From Geodermatophilaceae bacterium URHB0062 (GTDB lineage Bacteria; Actinomycetota; Actinomycetes; Mycobacteriales; Geodermatophilaceae), in assembly GCA_000620185.1 (NCBI GenBank), contig JHVO01000010.1, positions 62,001 through 126,000 of the forward strand: a stretch of DNA of 64,000 nucleotides, written 5' to 3'. The notes beneath the pieces were generated by a model, which had not been told where the DNA came from, did no database searches, and saw only the letters and a list, made by a program, of their open reading frames with translations. Position numbers and translations under genes: made by a program. This document shows positions 35,123 to 42,844 of the stretch, in pieces; position 1 is the first letter of the stretch; every line of letters begins with the position of its first letter.

Positions 35123-36552
35123 CGACCGACCGGGGCCTGGAGATCCCAGGTGGCGCGGCGCCGCGAGCCGGCCACGGCGTAGACGACGCCGGCCGCCAGC
35201 GCGCCGGCCAGCCACGACAGGTCGACGTTGCCCAGCATCTTGGCGCCCGGGCCCTGCAGCGCGGTGGGGATGCCGAACTCGAAGAACCAGGTGGCGACGA
35301 TGCCGACGAGGAAGGCGGCGATCGCGTCCCACCGGTAGTCGCCGAGACGGCTGCGCCCGGGCTCGTCGTAGAGGGCCGGGATGTCGATCCGCTGCCGGGC
35401 GATCCAGTAGAAGTGCACCAGCATGACCGCGCCCCAGGGCGCCACCCAGGTGACCATGCTGGCCAGCCAGCCGTCCAGCGAGCTGGCGAAGTCGTTCTGG
35501 AACACCAGCCAGACGGTGAAGGCCGTGGCGAAGACGCCGACGACGTAGGCGACGATCTTGCGGTCGACCTTGATGTCGAGGGTCAGGGCGCAGACCGACG
35601 CGCTGTAGATGTTGAGAATGTTCGTGGCGATCGGCCCGTGGATGACCAGCAGCAGCACCGGGATGGCCAGCCCACCGAACGAGTTGACGATGAGCTGACC
35701 CGGGTCGACGTCTCCGCTGACCGTGGCCAGCGTCGCGCCGAGCACGCCGAGCCAGATGACCGGGAGGAACTGCCCGAACACGCTGGCGCGGTAGAGCTTG
35801 CCGGCGGGCATGCTCCGCGGGACGAAGCGCGAGTAGTCCGAGGCGTAGGCGAACCAGGAGATGCCCCAGCCGACGCCGATCGCCGTCATGACGGTGGACA
35901 TGGCACTGAGCCGGTCGGCGCCGTGCAGCCCGGCGCCGGCGAAGCCCCAGTCGATGTCGATCTGGGTCCACGCCACGATGGTCATGACCAGGAGGACGAC
36001 GAGGGTGACCGGCACGGTCCACTTCTCGAAGGTGGCGATCGCGCGGAACCCGTAGGCCGCGATGAGCACCTGCAGCAGCATGATCACCAGAACGACGGCG
36101 ATCTTCAGGCCGGTGCCGCCGTCGATGCCGAGTTCGCCGAAGAGGCTCGTGACCAGGTCGAGGACGATCCAGGTGTTGATGGCGCACCAGCCGGTGGCGA
36201 TGCAGAACTGGATCGCGGTCGGCAGGTAGGCGCCGCGCCGGCCGAAGGCGCTGCGGCTGAGGACCATCTGCGTGACGCCGGTGCGCTGCCCCATCAGCAC
36301 GAAGAAGCCGAACACGGCCATCCCGATCAGGTTGCCCAGCACCAGGACGAGGATCACGTCGGTCAGGGAGAGCCCGAGGACCACGCCGAGGGCGCCGAGC
36401 ACCCAGTTGATCGGGGCGATGTTGGCCCCGGCCCAGATCCAGAACTGGTGGGCGGCCGTCGATACCCGCGCCTGCTCGGGCACCTGCTCCAGGCTGTGCT
36501 CACCACCCCACGAGTGGGCGTCGGACTCGGACGACGGGGTGGTGACGGCCAC
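35119..36552 (-). CDS. codB: NCS1 family nucleobase:cation symporter (cytosine permease-like)
   Basis: 477 residues, twelve membrane helices. FWIWAGANIAPINWVLGALG (about 40-60), 'SRSAFGRRGAYLPTAIQFCIATGWCAINTW' and 'DYSRFVPRSM' are NCS1 motifs found in CodB and purine/allantoin carriers. The GTG at 36552 has AGGAGGT 5 nt upstream, which decides the start over upstream codons. First gene of the codB-codA-mmsA-aminotransferase operon; the probable PucR operator lies 128 nt upstream of the start. Confidence 0.88.
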   Translation of the reverse strand: MAVTTPSSESDAHSWGGEHSLEQVPEQARVSTAAHQFWIWAGANIAPINWVLGALGVVLGLSLTDVILVLVLGNLIGMAVFGFFVLMGQRTGVTQMVLSRSAFGRRGAYLPTAIQFCIATGWCAINTWIVLDLVTSLFGELGIDGGTGLKIAVVLVIMLLQVLIAAYGFRAIATFEKWTVPVTLVVLLVMTIVAWTQIDIDWGFAGAGLHGADRLSAMSTVMTAIGVGWGISWFAYASDYSRFVPRSMPAGKLYRASVFGQFLPVIWLGVLGATLATVSGDVDPGQLIVNSFGGLAIPVLLLVIHGPIATNILNIYSASVCALTLDIKVDRKIVAYVVGVFATAFTVWLVFQNDFASSLDGWLASMVTWVAPWGAVMLVHFYWIARQRIDIPALYDEPGRSRLGDYRWDAIAAFLVGIVATWFFEFGIPTALQGPGAKMLGNVDLSWLAGALAAGVVYAVAGSRRRATWDLQAPVGR

Positions 36553-36679
36553 GAGGACCTCCTGGGGACTGGGTGCCGCCTGACTGGACCGAGCGGTGTC
36601 ACCTAACAGCCACCGGTTTGCTCCGAGCAAGGACGCCGGGTCACAGTTGGGACAACCCGACTGCCCGACGACGCCGTCG

Positions 36680-36695
36680 TTGTCCACTCGCACAA
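36680..36695. promoter_or_regulatory. Putative PucR operator 2
   Basis: TTGTCCACTCGCACAA, matching operator 1 (29377-29392) at 14 of 16 bases. It lies in the intergenic region between the permease operon and the divergent HTH-MurA-like gene. Confidence 0.65.
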
Positions 36696-36716
36696 TCGGG
36701 TGGGCTCCGCCTCGTG

Positions 36717-36732
36717 ATCTCACAGGTGAGAT
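36717..36732. promoter_or_regulatory. Inverted repeat and likely leaderless promoter of the HTH-MurA-like gene
   Basis: ATCTCAC-AG-GTGAGAT, a perfect 7-bp inverted repeat. TAACGT (36732-36737) follows and ends 6 nt before the GTG at 36744, which fits a -10 box for a leaderless mRNA. Likely autoregulatory operator for the N-terminal HTH of that protein. Confidence 0.5.
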
Positions 36733-36743
36733 AACGTGCGCGC

Positions 36744-38288
36744 GTGACCACCACGGAGCTTCCGCCCGACACCACCATGCGCCGGATCGGCTCCCTCGTC
36801 CGCGACGCCCGCAGGCACCGCGGCCTCACCCAGCAGCAGCTCGCCGACCGGCTCGGCACCAGCCAGAGCGCGGTCGCCCGGATCGAGCAGGGCGGTCAGA
36901 ACCTCACCCTGGAACTGCTCGGCCGCCTCTCGACGGCGCTGGAGAGCGAGCTGATCAGCCTCGGCCCGGCCGGTCCCACGCACCTGCGCGTGGCCGGGGG
37001 CCACCCGCTGCGCGGCAGCATCGCCGTCAAGTCATCGAAGAACGCCGCCGTCGCCCTGCTCTGCGCGTCGCTGCTCAACCGCGGCCGGACGACGCTGCGC
37101 AACGTCGCCCGCATCGTGGAGGTCGACCGCATCCTCGACGTGCTGCGCTCGATCGGGGTCTCGGCGACCTGGGACGCCGACGGGCACGACCTCACCCTCG
37201 TCGTCCCCGACGAGCTCGACCTGGCCGGCATCGACGCCGACGCCGCGCGCCGGACCCGCAGCATCATCATGTTCCTGGGCCCGCTGCTGCACCGGGCCGA
37301 CACCTTTGAGCTGCCCTACGCCGGCGGCTGCGACCTCGGCACCCGCACGGTGCAGCCGCACATGATCGCGCTGCGCCCCTTCGGCCTGGCGGTCGAGGCA
37401 CGGGCCGGCGAGTACCACGCGACCGTGACGGCCACCGGTGACCGCGCGCGCACGATCCTGCTGACCGAGCGCGGGGACACCGTGACCGAGAACGCCCTGC
37501 TCGCCGCGGCCCGCACCGACGGGACGACGACGATCCGCAACGCCAGCTCCAACTACATGGTCCAGGACCTCTGCCTGTACCTGCAGCTGCTGGGCGTGGA
37601 GATCGAGGGCCTGGGCGGGACGACGCTCGTCGTCCGCGGCCGTCCGGTGCTCGACGCCGACGTCGACTACACGATCAGCGAGGACCCGGTCGAGGCGATG
37701 AGCCTGCTGACGGCGGGCATCGTCACCGGCTCGGAGCTGACCGTCACGCGGGCGCCGGTCGAGTTCCTCGAGATCGAGCTGGCGGTGCTGACCGAGATGG
37801 GGCTTCGCTACGACCTCTCACCGGAGTACCTGGCCGCCAACGGGCACACCCGGCTGGCCGACATCACCATCCGGCCCTCGACGCTGACCGCGCCCATCGA
37901 CAAGATCCACCCGATGCCGTTTCCCGGCCTCAACATCGACAACCTGCCGTTCTTCGCCGTCATCGCGGCGCAGGCCGAGGGCGCGACCCTCATCCACGAC
38001 TGGGTCTACGACAACCGGGCGATCCACCTGTCCGACCTGACCCGCCTGGGCGCCGACGTGCGGCTGCTCGACCCGCACCGCGTGCTGGTCAACGGTCCGA
38101 CCCGCTGGTCGAGCGCCGAGGTGGTCTGCCCGCCGGCGCTGCGGCCGGCCGTCTGCATCCTGCTCGCGATGCTGGCGGCCAAGGGGACGTCGGTCCTGCG
38201 CAACGTCGACATCATCGCCCGCGGTTACGAGGACCTCTACCAGCGCCTGGTCGAGATGGGCGCCCACATCGAGGTCTTCCGCGACTGA
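36744..38288 (+). CDS. XRE-HTH domain fused to a MurA-like (EPSP synthase fold) enzyme domain
   Basis: 514 residues. Residues 13-70 are an XRE helix-turn-helix (LTQQQLADRLGTSQSAVARIEQG). Residues 80-514 resemble UDP-GlcNAc 1-carboxyvinyltransferase: Lys99-Asn100 (SSKNAAVALL), Cys196 in YAGGCDLGTR (MurA Cys115 position), Asp399 (FPGLNID, MurA Asp305) and Arg467 (LRPAV, MurA Arg397). All key residues seem kept, so it may be catalytic, or the domain may be a sensor. It is far from other cell-wall genes and divergent from the permease operon, so it may be a regulator rather than the housekeeping MurA. Confidence 0.82.
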   Translation: MTTTELPPDTTMRRIGSLVRDARRHRGLTQQQLADRLGTSQSAVARIEQGGQNLTLELLGRLSTALESELISLGPAGPTHLRVAGGHPLRGSIAVKSSKNAAVALLCASLLNRGRTTLRNVARIVEVDRILDVLRSIGVSATWDADGHDLTLVVPDELDLAGIDADAARRTRSIIMFLGPLLHRADTFELPYAGGCDLGTRTVQPHMIALRPFGLAVEARAGEYHATVTATGDRARTILLTERGDTVTENALLAAARTDGTTTIRNASSNYMVQDLCLYLQLLGVEIEGLGGTTLVVRGRPVLDADVDYTISEDPVEAMSLLTAGIVTGSELTVTRAPVEFLEIELAVLTEMGLRYDLSPEYLAANGHTRLADITIRPSTLTAPIDKIHPMPFPGLNIDNLPFFAVIAAQAEGATLIHDWVYDNRAIHLSDLTRLGADVRLLDPHRVLVNGPTRWSSAEVVCPPALRPAVCILLAMLAAKGTSVLRNVDIIARGYEDLYQRLVEMGAHIEVFRD

Positions 38289-38303
38289 AAGAGTCGGTCA
38301 TCG

Positions 38304-38366
38304 GTTGATCATCGGCAGATGGCTGCGCGCCACGCCGGTGGCAGCAGCCATCCGACGATGATCAAC
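38304..38366. terminator. Long hairpin after the HTH-MurA-like gene
   Basis: GTTGATCATCG (38304-38314) pairs with CGATGATCAAC (38356-38366), and the inner GATGGCTGC pairs with GCAGCCATC. It lies between convergent genes and is a plausible bidirectional terminator. Confidence 0.6.
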
Positions 38367-38390
38367 TCGGGCTACGGCGGAAGGGCGGGC

Positions 38391-39149
38391 CTAACGCTCC
38401 TGGTCGGTTGGGCGCACGAGCATCTCGTTGACCGCCACGTGCGGCGGCTGGATGACCACGTAGAGGATCGCGCGGGCGATGTCGTCGGCCTGCAGGGGCG
38501 TCATGTTCGCCGCCATCTCCTTCGACGCCGCCTTCGCCTCCGGCTGCGTGATGTGGTCGGTGAGCTCGGTGGCGACCGCCCCCGGCTCGACCAGCGAGAT
38601 CCGCACCCCGCGGCCGGTGACCTCCTGGCGCAGCGACTCGCTGAAGGCGTTCACCGCCCACTTGCTGGCGTTGTAGACGCCGGCCCCCTTGCGCGCCGTC
38701 CGCCCGGCGACGCTGGAGATGTTGACGATGTCGCCCGACCCCTGCTCCACCATGCCGTCGATCGCCGCGTGGGTCATGTACAGAAGCCCCAGCACGTTGG
38801 TCGACAGCATGCGCCGCCAGTCCTCGGGATCGGCCCCGACGATCGTGCCCAGCAGCATCACGCCGGCGTTGTTGACCAGGACGTCGAGGCCGCCGAGCTC
38901 CTCCCACGTGCGCCGGACGGCGTCGGCGCACGCCGCCTCGTCGGTGACGTCGAGCTCGAGCTGCAGGACGCTCGCGCCCGTCTTCCGGAGGCGGGCGGAG
39001 AGCGCGTCGAGCCGGTCCGTGCGGCGCGCGCCGATCGCGACGGCGGCACCCGCCTCGGCCAGCGCGACGGCGGTGGCCTCCCCGATGCCCGACGACGCGC
39101 CGGTCACCAGCGCCACCTTCCCGTCCAGCGGCCGAGCTGCTCCGGTCAT
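38391..39149 (-). CDS. Short-chain dehydrogenase/reductase
   Basis: 252 residues. Classical SDR: VTGASSGIGEA (about 16-26), NNAGVM (about 91-96), SSVAG with the catalytic Ser, and YNASKWAVNAF (Tyr/Lys pair). Opening 'LDGKVALVTGASSGIGEATAVALAEAGAAVAIGARR' has an Arg after the second strand, suggesting NADP. Close relatives are annotated as oxidoreductases of unknown substrate, sometimes in clavulanate-dehydrogenase-like groups. Single gene. Confidence 0.88.
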   Translation of the reverse strand: MTGAARPLDGKVALVTGASSGIGEATAVALAEAGAAVAIGARRTDRLDALSARLRKTGASVLQLELDVTDEAACADAVRRTWEELGGLDVLVNNAGVMLLGTIVGADPEDWRRMLSTNVLGLLYMTHAAIDGMVEQGSGDIVNISSVAGRTARKGAGVYNASKWAVNAFSESLRQEVTGRGVRISLVEPGAVATELTDHITQPEAKAASKEMAANMTPLQADDIARAILYVVIQPPHVAVNEMLVRPTDQER

Positions 39150-39232
39150 CGACGCCTCCTCCGCGCCGCCCGCGCAGCGCCCGGTCGAACCTAGCTCCGG
39201 TGCCGCGGGGCGGCGCGTTCAGGAGGAGCGCC

Positions 39233-40432
39233 TCACGGCGCGGTGCGGCCGGCCGAGGCGGCGGTGCTGCCCGACGTGCTGCCGGACATGGAGGCGCGGG
39301 GGCTGGGCACGGCCGGTCCGGCCATCGGGATGACGCCGATCTGCGTCAGCATCGGGAACATCCCCTGCTCGGCCCAGTGCTCGACGGCGCGGCCGTCCCG
39401 GAACCGGCCGATGTTGGCGCTGACCGTCTCGAAACGCCGTCCCGTGGCCGGGAACCCCAGCGCGTCGCCGGTGTGCGTGCCGGTCGTCCGTACCAGCCAG
39501 GCGCACAGGTCGCCCCGCGAGATCACCGTGTCGACCTCGCAGTGGACGTCCGGGACGGCGTCGCGCCACTGCGCGACCATCTGCGTGAAGCTGTCGCGCC
39601 CCGCCATGTCGCCCATCGGACCGTGGTCGACGTAGTCCTCGGCGAACAGCTCGTCGGCGAGCTCCAGCCGGCCGGCGTTGATGAGCTCGTCGAACATGCG
39701 GCGCAGGATGCCCTCGACGTCGCCGGGGCCGCCCTCGAGCGCGCGCACGACCGGCGCCGAGTCCATCGACTCCGTGAACGACGTGACCTTGCCGCCGCTC
39801 ATCGTCCACAGGTGCATCCAGGGGACGTCGAAGTCGATCCCCTGGACCGTCCGCCCGTGGTGCTGCCCCTGGACGACGACGGCGTCGCCCGCGTCGATGA
39901 AGCGCTCGGGCTCCACCCGCAGCTCCGCGAAGTTCTGCGACAGCCGTGTGAAGAACTCGCCGGCTCCCTGCGGCCCCCGGTAGACCCCTCCGAAGCTGAT
40001 GCTCTCGGGGGTGGTCCACACGAGGTCGTCGTCCATCAACGCGAGGACGCCCGCGATGTCACCCGCGGCGAAGGCGGCGTAGGCGGCGCGTGCCAGGTCC
40101 ACGTTGGTCGTCGCGGCGACGTTCGGGGTGTCGGTGGCGGCGACGACGCCGGCCCGCGGCGTGTAGATCTCGTGCGCCGGGCGGAAGGTCACCTCGGGCG
40201 CCACCTCGATGCCGAGCCCCGCAAGCACCGGGCCGAGCCGCTCCCGGGCGAACGCGTCGAACGCGGCTTCGCTCTCCCAGCCGTCGAGGTTGTGGCAGTC
40301 CTCCCCGTCCCACCACGTCAGGTGCGCGACCAGGCCGTCCGGCGCCTGCTCGAGATGGCCCACGCGTTCCCGGACGGTGTCGTACAGCTCCCTCGTGATG
40401 CCCCGCAGCGTGACCTCGGCGATGACGGCCAT
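39233..40432 (-). CDS. Three-domain protein: ABM-like plus two SnoaL/NTF2-like domains
   Basis: 399 residues. Residues 1-95 form a ferredoxin-like dimeric barrel resembling antibiotic-biosynthesis-monooxygenase domains (MAVIAEVTLRGITRELYDTVRERVG...HLTWWDG). Residues 110-230 are a SnoaL-like domain (VDLARAAYAAFAAGDIAGVLALMDDDLVWTTP). Residues 245-375 are a second, ester-cyclase-like SnoaL domain (FDELINAGRLELADELFAEDYVDHGP). The last 25 residues are low complexity. Such folds catalyse cyclisation or oxygenation of polyketide-like molecules, or bind small ligands. The order of three is unusual. Confidence 0.75.
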   Translation of the reverse strand: MAVIAEVTLRGITRELYDTVRERVGHLEQAPDGLVAHLTWWDGEDCHNLDGWESEAAFDAFARERLGPVLAGLGIEVAPEVTFRPAHEIYTPRAGVVAATDTPNVAATTNVDLARAAYAAFAAGDIAGVLALMDDDLVWTTPESISFGGVYRGPQGAGEFFTRLSQNFAELRVEPERFIDAGDAVVVQGQHHGRTVQGIDFDVPWMHLWTMSGGKVTSFTESMDSAPVVRALEGGPGDVEGILRRMFDELINAGRLELADELFAEDYVDHGPMGDMAGRDSFTQMVAQWRDAVPDVHCEVDTVISRGDLCAWLVRTTGTHTGDALGFPATGRRFETVSANIGRFRDGRAVEHWAEQGMFPMLTQIGVIPMAGPAVPSPRASMSGSTSGSTAASAGRTAP

Positions 40433-40496
40433 GGGTGGTCCTTTCCGGTGTGTCGGGTTTCCCCGCTGACGTGGACCATTGCGCCGCGGCGGGCAT

Positions 40497-40528
40497 CTCC
40501 GGATCACCGGAACCGGCGTGATCCGGAG
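40497..40528. promoter_or_regulatory. Inverted repeat upstream of the ECF sigma gene
   Basis: CTCCGGATCAC (40497-40507) and GTGATCCGGAG (40518-40528) are perfect 11-bp arms around a 10-nt centre. The repeat lies between the divergent three-domain gene (start 40432) and the ECF sigma gene (start 40656). Likely an operator for one or both, or an mRNA hairpin. Confidence 0.5.
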
Positions 40529-40655
40529 GCCTGCGCGGCGACGCATGTACGGCGTGGAGGCGATCGGCGCCCTCGTCGTCCGACGTGCCGTCCGGCGACC
40601 GTCCGGGCGGCGGAGACGACCCTGCGCCGGCGCCTCCGCCGCTACGCTCCGGGCC

Positions 40656-41213
40656 GTGGAGTCCTCCGGCTCCCTCCTGACCGCCCGGCTGGCCGCCGGC
40701 GACGACCGCGCCCTCGCCGAGGCGTTCGACGAGCTCGCGCCGGCCGTCCATGCGGTCGCGCTGCAGGTGCTCGGCGACCCGGCCGCCCAGGACGTCGTGC
40801 AGGACGTGTTCGTCGACCTGTGGTGTCATCCGGAGCGCTACGACGAGACGCTCGGCAGCCTCCGCACCTACCTGAGCCTGTGCGCCCGCCACCGCGCGCT
40901 GGACGTCGTCCGCAGTGACCTGCGCCGGGCCGGACGGGAGGTCCGGCACGCACGCCAGCTCCCGGTCCCCCGGCAGCAGTCCCCCGGCGAGCAGATCGCC
41001 GACGAGGACGCCGCCTCGACCGTCCGCGCCGCGGTGCGCCGGCTCCCCCCGGAGCAGCGGCAGGTCGTCGAACTGGCCTACTTCGGGGGCCTGAGCTATC
41101 GCGACGTGGCACGACAGATGGGCATTCCCGAGGGGACGGCGAAATCGCGGGTCCGCCTGGCACTCGCGAAGCTCGAGACCGCGCTGGACCGGCAACTGCT
41201 GGAGCCGTCATGA
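40656..41213 (+). CDS. ECF-type RNA polymerase sigma factor
   Basis: 185 residues from GTG. Sigma region 2 is LAEAFDELAPAVHAVALQVLGDPAAQDVVQDVFVDLW plus 'LRTYLSLCARHRALDVVRSDLRR' (about 25-90). Region 4 is VRAAVRRLPPEQRQVVELAYFGGLSYRDVARQMGIPEGTAKSRVRLALAKL (about 125-175). It is followed with a 4-nt overlap by an MDMPI-fold protein that may act as its regulator. No classical ZAS anti-sigma gene is adjacent. Confidence 0.88.
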   Translation: MESSGSLLTARLAAGDDRALAEAFDELAPAVHAVALQVLGDPAAQDVVQDVFVDLWCHPERYDETLGSLRTYLSLCARHRALDVVRSDLRRAGREVRHARQLPVPRQQSPGEQIADEDAASTVRAAVRRLPPEQRQVVELAYFGGLSYRDVARQMGIPEGTAKSRVRLALAKLETALDRQLLEPS

Positions 41214-42070
41214 CCATCGACGCCCGGCAGTCGCTGCCACCGGGCCTCCGCGACCGGGTGCTGGCGGCCGCCCGGGCGGCCCGCGCGGCCGGCCGCGCGC
41301 TGCCCGACCTGCCGGAGATCACGCCCCAGGAGGCCTTCGGCCGCGCGGTGGACGCGTTCTCCGGCCTGATCGCCGCCCTCCCGGCCGACGCCTGGCGCAT
41401 CCCGGTGCTGCGCGACCTCGACGTCCAGGGCGTGGTCGGGCACCTGACCGGCGTCGAGGACGACGTGCAGCGCGCACTCGCCGGCGATCCGGACGTCGCC
41501 GGCGCGGACCACGTCGCCTCGACCCAGGGCGCGGCCGAGTCGCAGGCGGGACGGCGCCCGGACGACACCCGGCACGAGTGGCGCGCCGCCGCGGATCGCA
41601 CGCTTGCCCAGGTGCGGACCGCCGACCTCGACGCGGTCGTCGCGGTGCACGGGATGCGACTGCCGCTGCGTGCGCTGCTCGTCGTGCGGTCGTTCGAGCT
41701 CTGGACCCACGAGGACGACGTCCGGCGGGCGTGCCGGCTGCCGGCGAGCGTGCCGGATGCGGCCGTGCTGCGACTCATGACCGGTCTGGCCGCGAGCCTC
41801 CTGCCGCAGGGCGTGGCCCACGTGACCGGCGAGCCGCCGTCGGTCGACGTGCACCTGGTGCTCACCGGGGCGGGCGGCGGCACCTGGGACGTCCCGGTCG
41901 GGAGGCGGGTCGCTGCGGCCGCGGAGGTGGCGATCGTGGCCGACGCCGTCGGTTTCTGCCGCCTGGTCGCAGCCCGGCTCGACGTCGACGAGCTGGGCGG
42001 GCACGTGACGGGCGAGCCGTTCCTCGTGACCACCGTCCTCGCCGGTGCGGCCGCGCTCGCGCTCGACTAA
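41210..42070 (+). CDS. MDMPI/DinB-fold protein coupled to the ECF sigma factor
   Basis: 286 residues, starting on the ATGA that ends the sigma gene. After a sigma-linked N-terminal segment (LPPGLRDRVLAAARAARAAGRAL) there is a mycothiol-dependent isomerase-type bundle: VLRDLDVQGVVGHLTGVEDDVQRALAG and 'LLVVRSFELWTHEDDVRRACRLP'. A C-terminal sterol-carrier-like half carries 'PPSVDVHLVLTGAGGGTWDVPVG'. Tight coupling suggests an anti-sigma or thiol-sensing role, but this is an inference. Its stop overlaps the convergent DUF5995 stop. Confidence 0.75.
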   Translation: MTIDARQSLPPGLRDRVLAAARAARAAGRALPDLPEITPQEAFGRAVDAFSGLIAALPADAWRIPVLRDLDVQGVVGHLTGVEDDVQRALAGDPDVAGADHVASTQGAAESQAGRRPDDTRHEWRAAADRTLAQVRTADLDAVVAVHGMRLPLRALLVVRSFELWTHEDDVRRACRLPASVPDAAVLRLMTGLAASLLPQGVAHVTGEPPSVDVHLVLTGAGGGTWDVPVGRRVAAAAEVAIVADAVGFCRLVAARLDVDELGGHVTGEPFLVTTVLAGAAALALD

Positions 42071-42837
42071 CCCGCCGGCTCGCCGTCGCGCGCCGGCGGC
42101 AGGGGGACGCCGAAACCGCGGACGGCGAGCCGCAGCAGCACCGGCCCCGGCCGCAGCAGGTCCCGCACCCGCGCCGCACTCGCCTGCTCGAGGTCGGCGA
42201 GACGGGCGGCGTAGGCGTCGGATCCACGCAACCGCGCCGCGTGCAGCTCGGCTGCGTTGGCCCACACCGTGCGGCGCGACTCCCGAAGGAACAGCCGGCC
42301 GGCGGTGCGGTTGGCCGGAGCCAGCACCCGGTCCAGCGTGGTGCGCCGGCCGCCGGCGCCCTGGAGCGCGACGTCCTCCTCGGCGACCCGGCCGGCGAGG
42401 ACGGCGTCGATGCGCTCGTGGTCGCGGCGGCGGAGCGCCAGGACGCCGGGGTCGGCGAAGTCGGGCGGACCCATCATCCGGACCAGGGACTGCGGCAGGT
42501 CGAAGTTGATGTGCGCGTTCATGCCCAGCAGCACGTGGGCCTCGGGCCGCAGCGACGGGTCGGCGCCCAGGGCCAGGCGCCAGGGCTCGGCGACCGCCGC
42601 CGGAGTGCGGCGGTGGTTCTCGACGGCGCGCAGGTACAGGTCGGCGAAGTCGACGTCCCAGTGGGCGACCCAGGCCGGGTCCTCGAACGCGCCGTCGGCC
42701 AGCGCCGTCCCGACGGCCCGCGTCGTGCGCAGGTAGGTGCTGAGGAAGAACCGGGCCGGGTCGCCGTCGTCCTCCAGCCGGCGGAGCAGGTCGGCCATGC
42801 GCGCCACGAGCGCGAGGACGGGGTCCGGTCCGGTCAC
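42067..42837 (-). CDS. DUF5995 family protein
   Basis: 256 residues. The pattern DGDPARFFLSTYLRTTRAVGTALADGAFEDPAWVAHWDVDFADLYLRA with 'LLGMNAHINFDLPQSLV' (about 113-129) is characteristic of DUF5995, a helical domain with a conserved NAHIN..DL motif and unknown function. It lies 7 nt downstream of the PucR gene, so it is probably co-transcribed. Confidence 0.8.
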   Translation of the reverse strand: MTGPDPVLALVARMADLLRRLEDDGDPARFFLSTYLRTTRAVGTALADGAFEDPAWVAHWDVDFADLYLRAVENHRRTPAAVAEPWRLALGADPSLRPEAHVLLGMNAHINFDLPQSLVRMMGPPDFADPGVLALRRRDHERIDAVLAGRVAEEDVALQGAGGRRTTLDRVLAPANRTAGRLFLRESRRTVWANAAELHAARLRGSDAYAARLADLEQASAARVRDLLRPGPVLLRLAVRGFGVPLPPARDGEPAG

Positions 42838-42844
42838 GGTCCCT

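Noticed and set aside
33758-36187. 809-aa amidohydrolase fusion
   Set aside because: The N-terminal extension is an out-of-frame reading of the permease; CodA homology starts at 35122.
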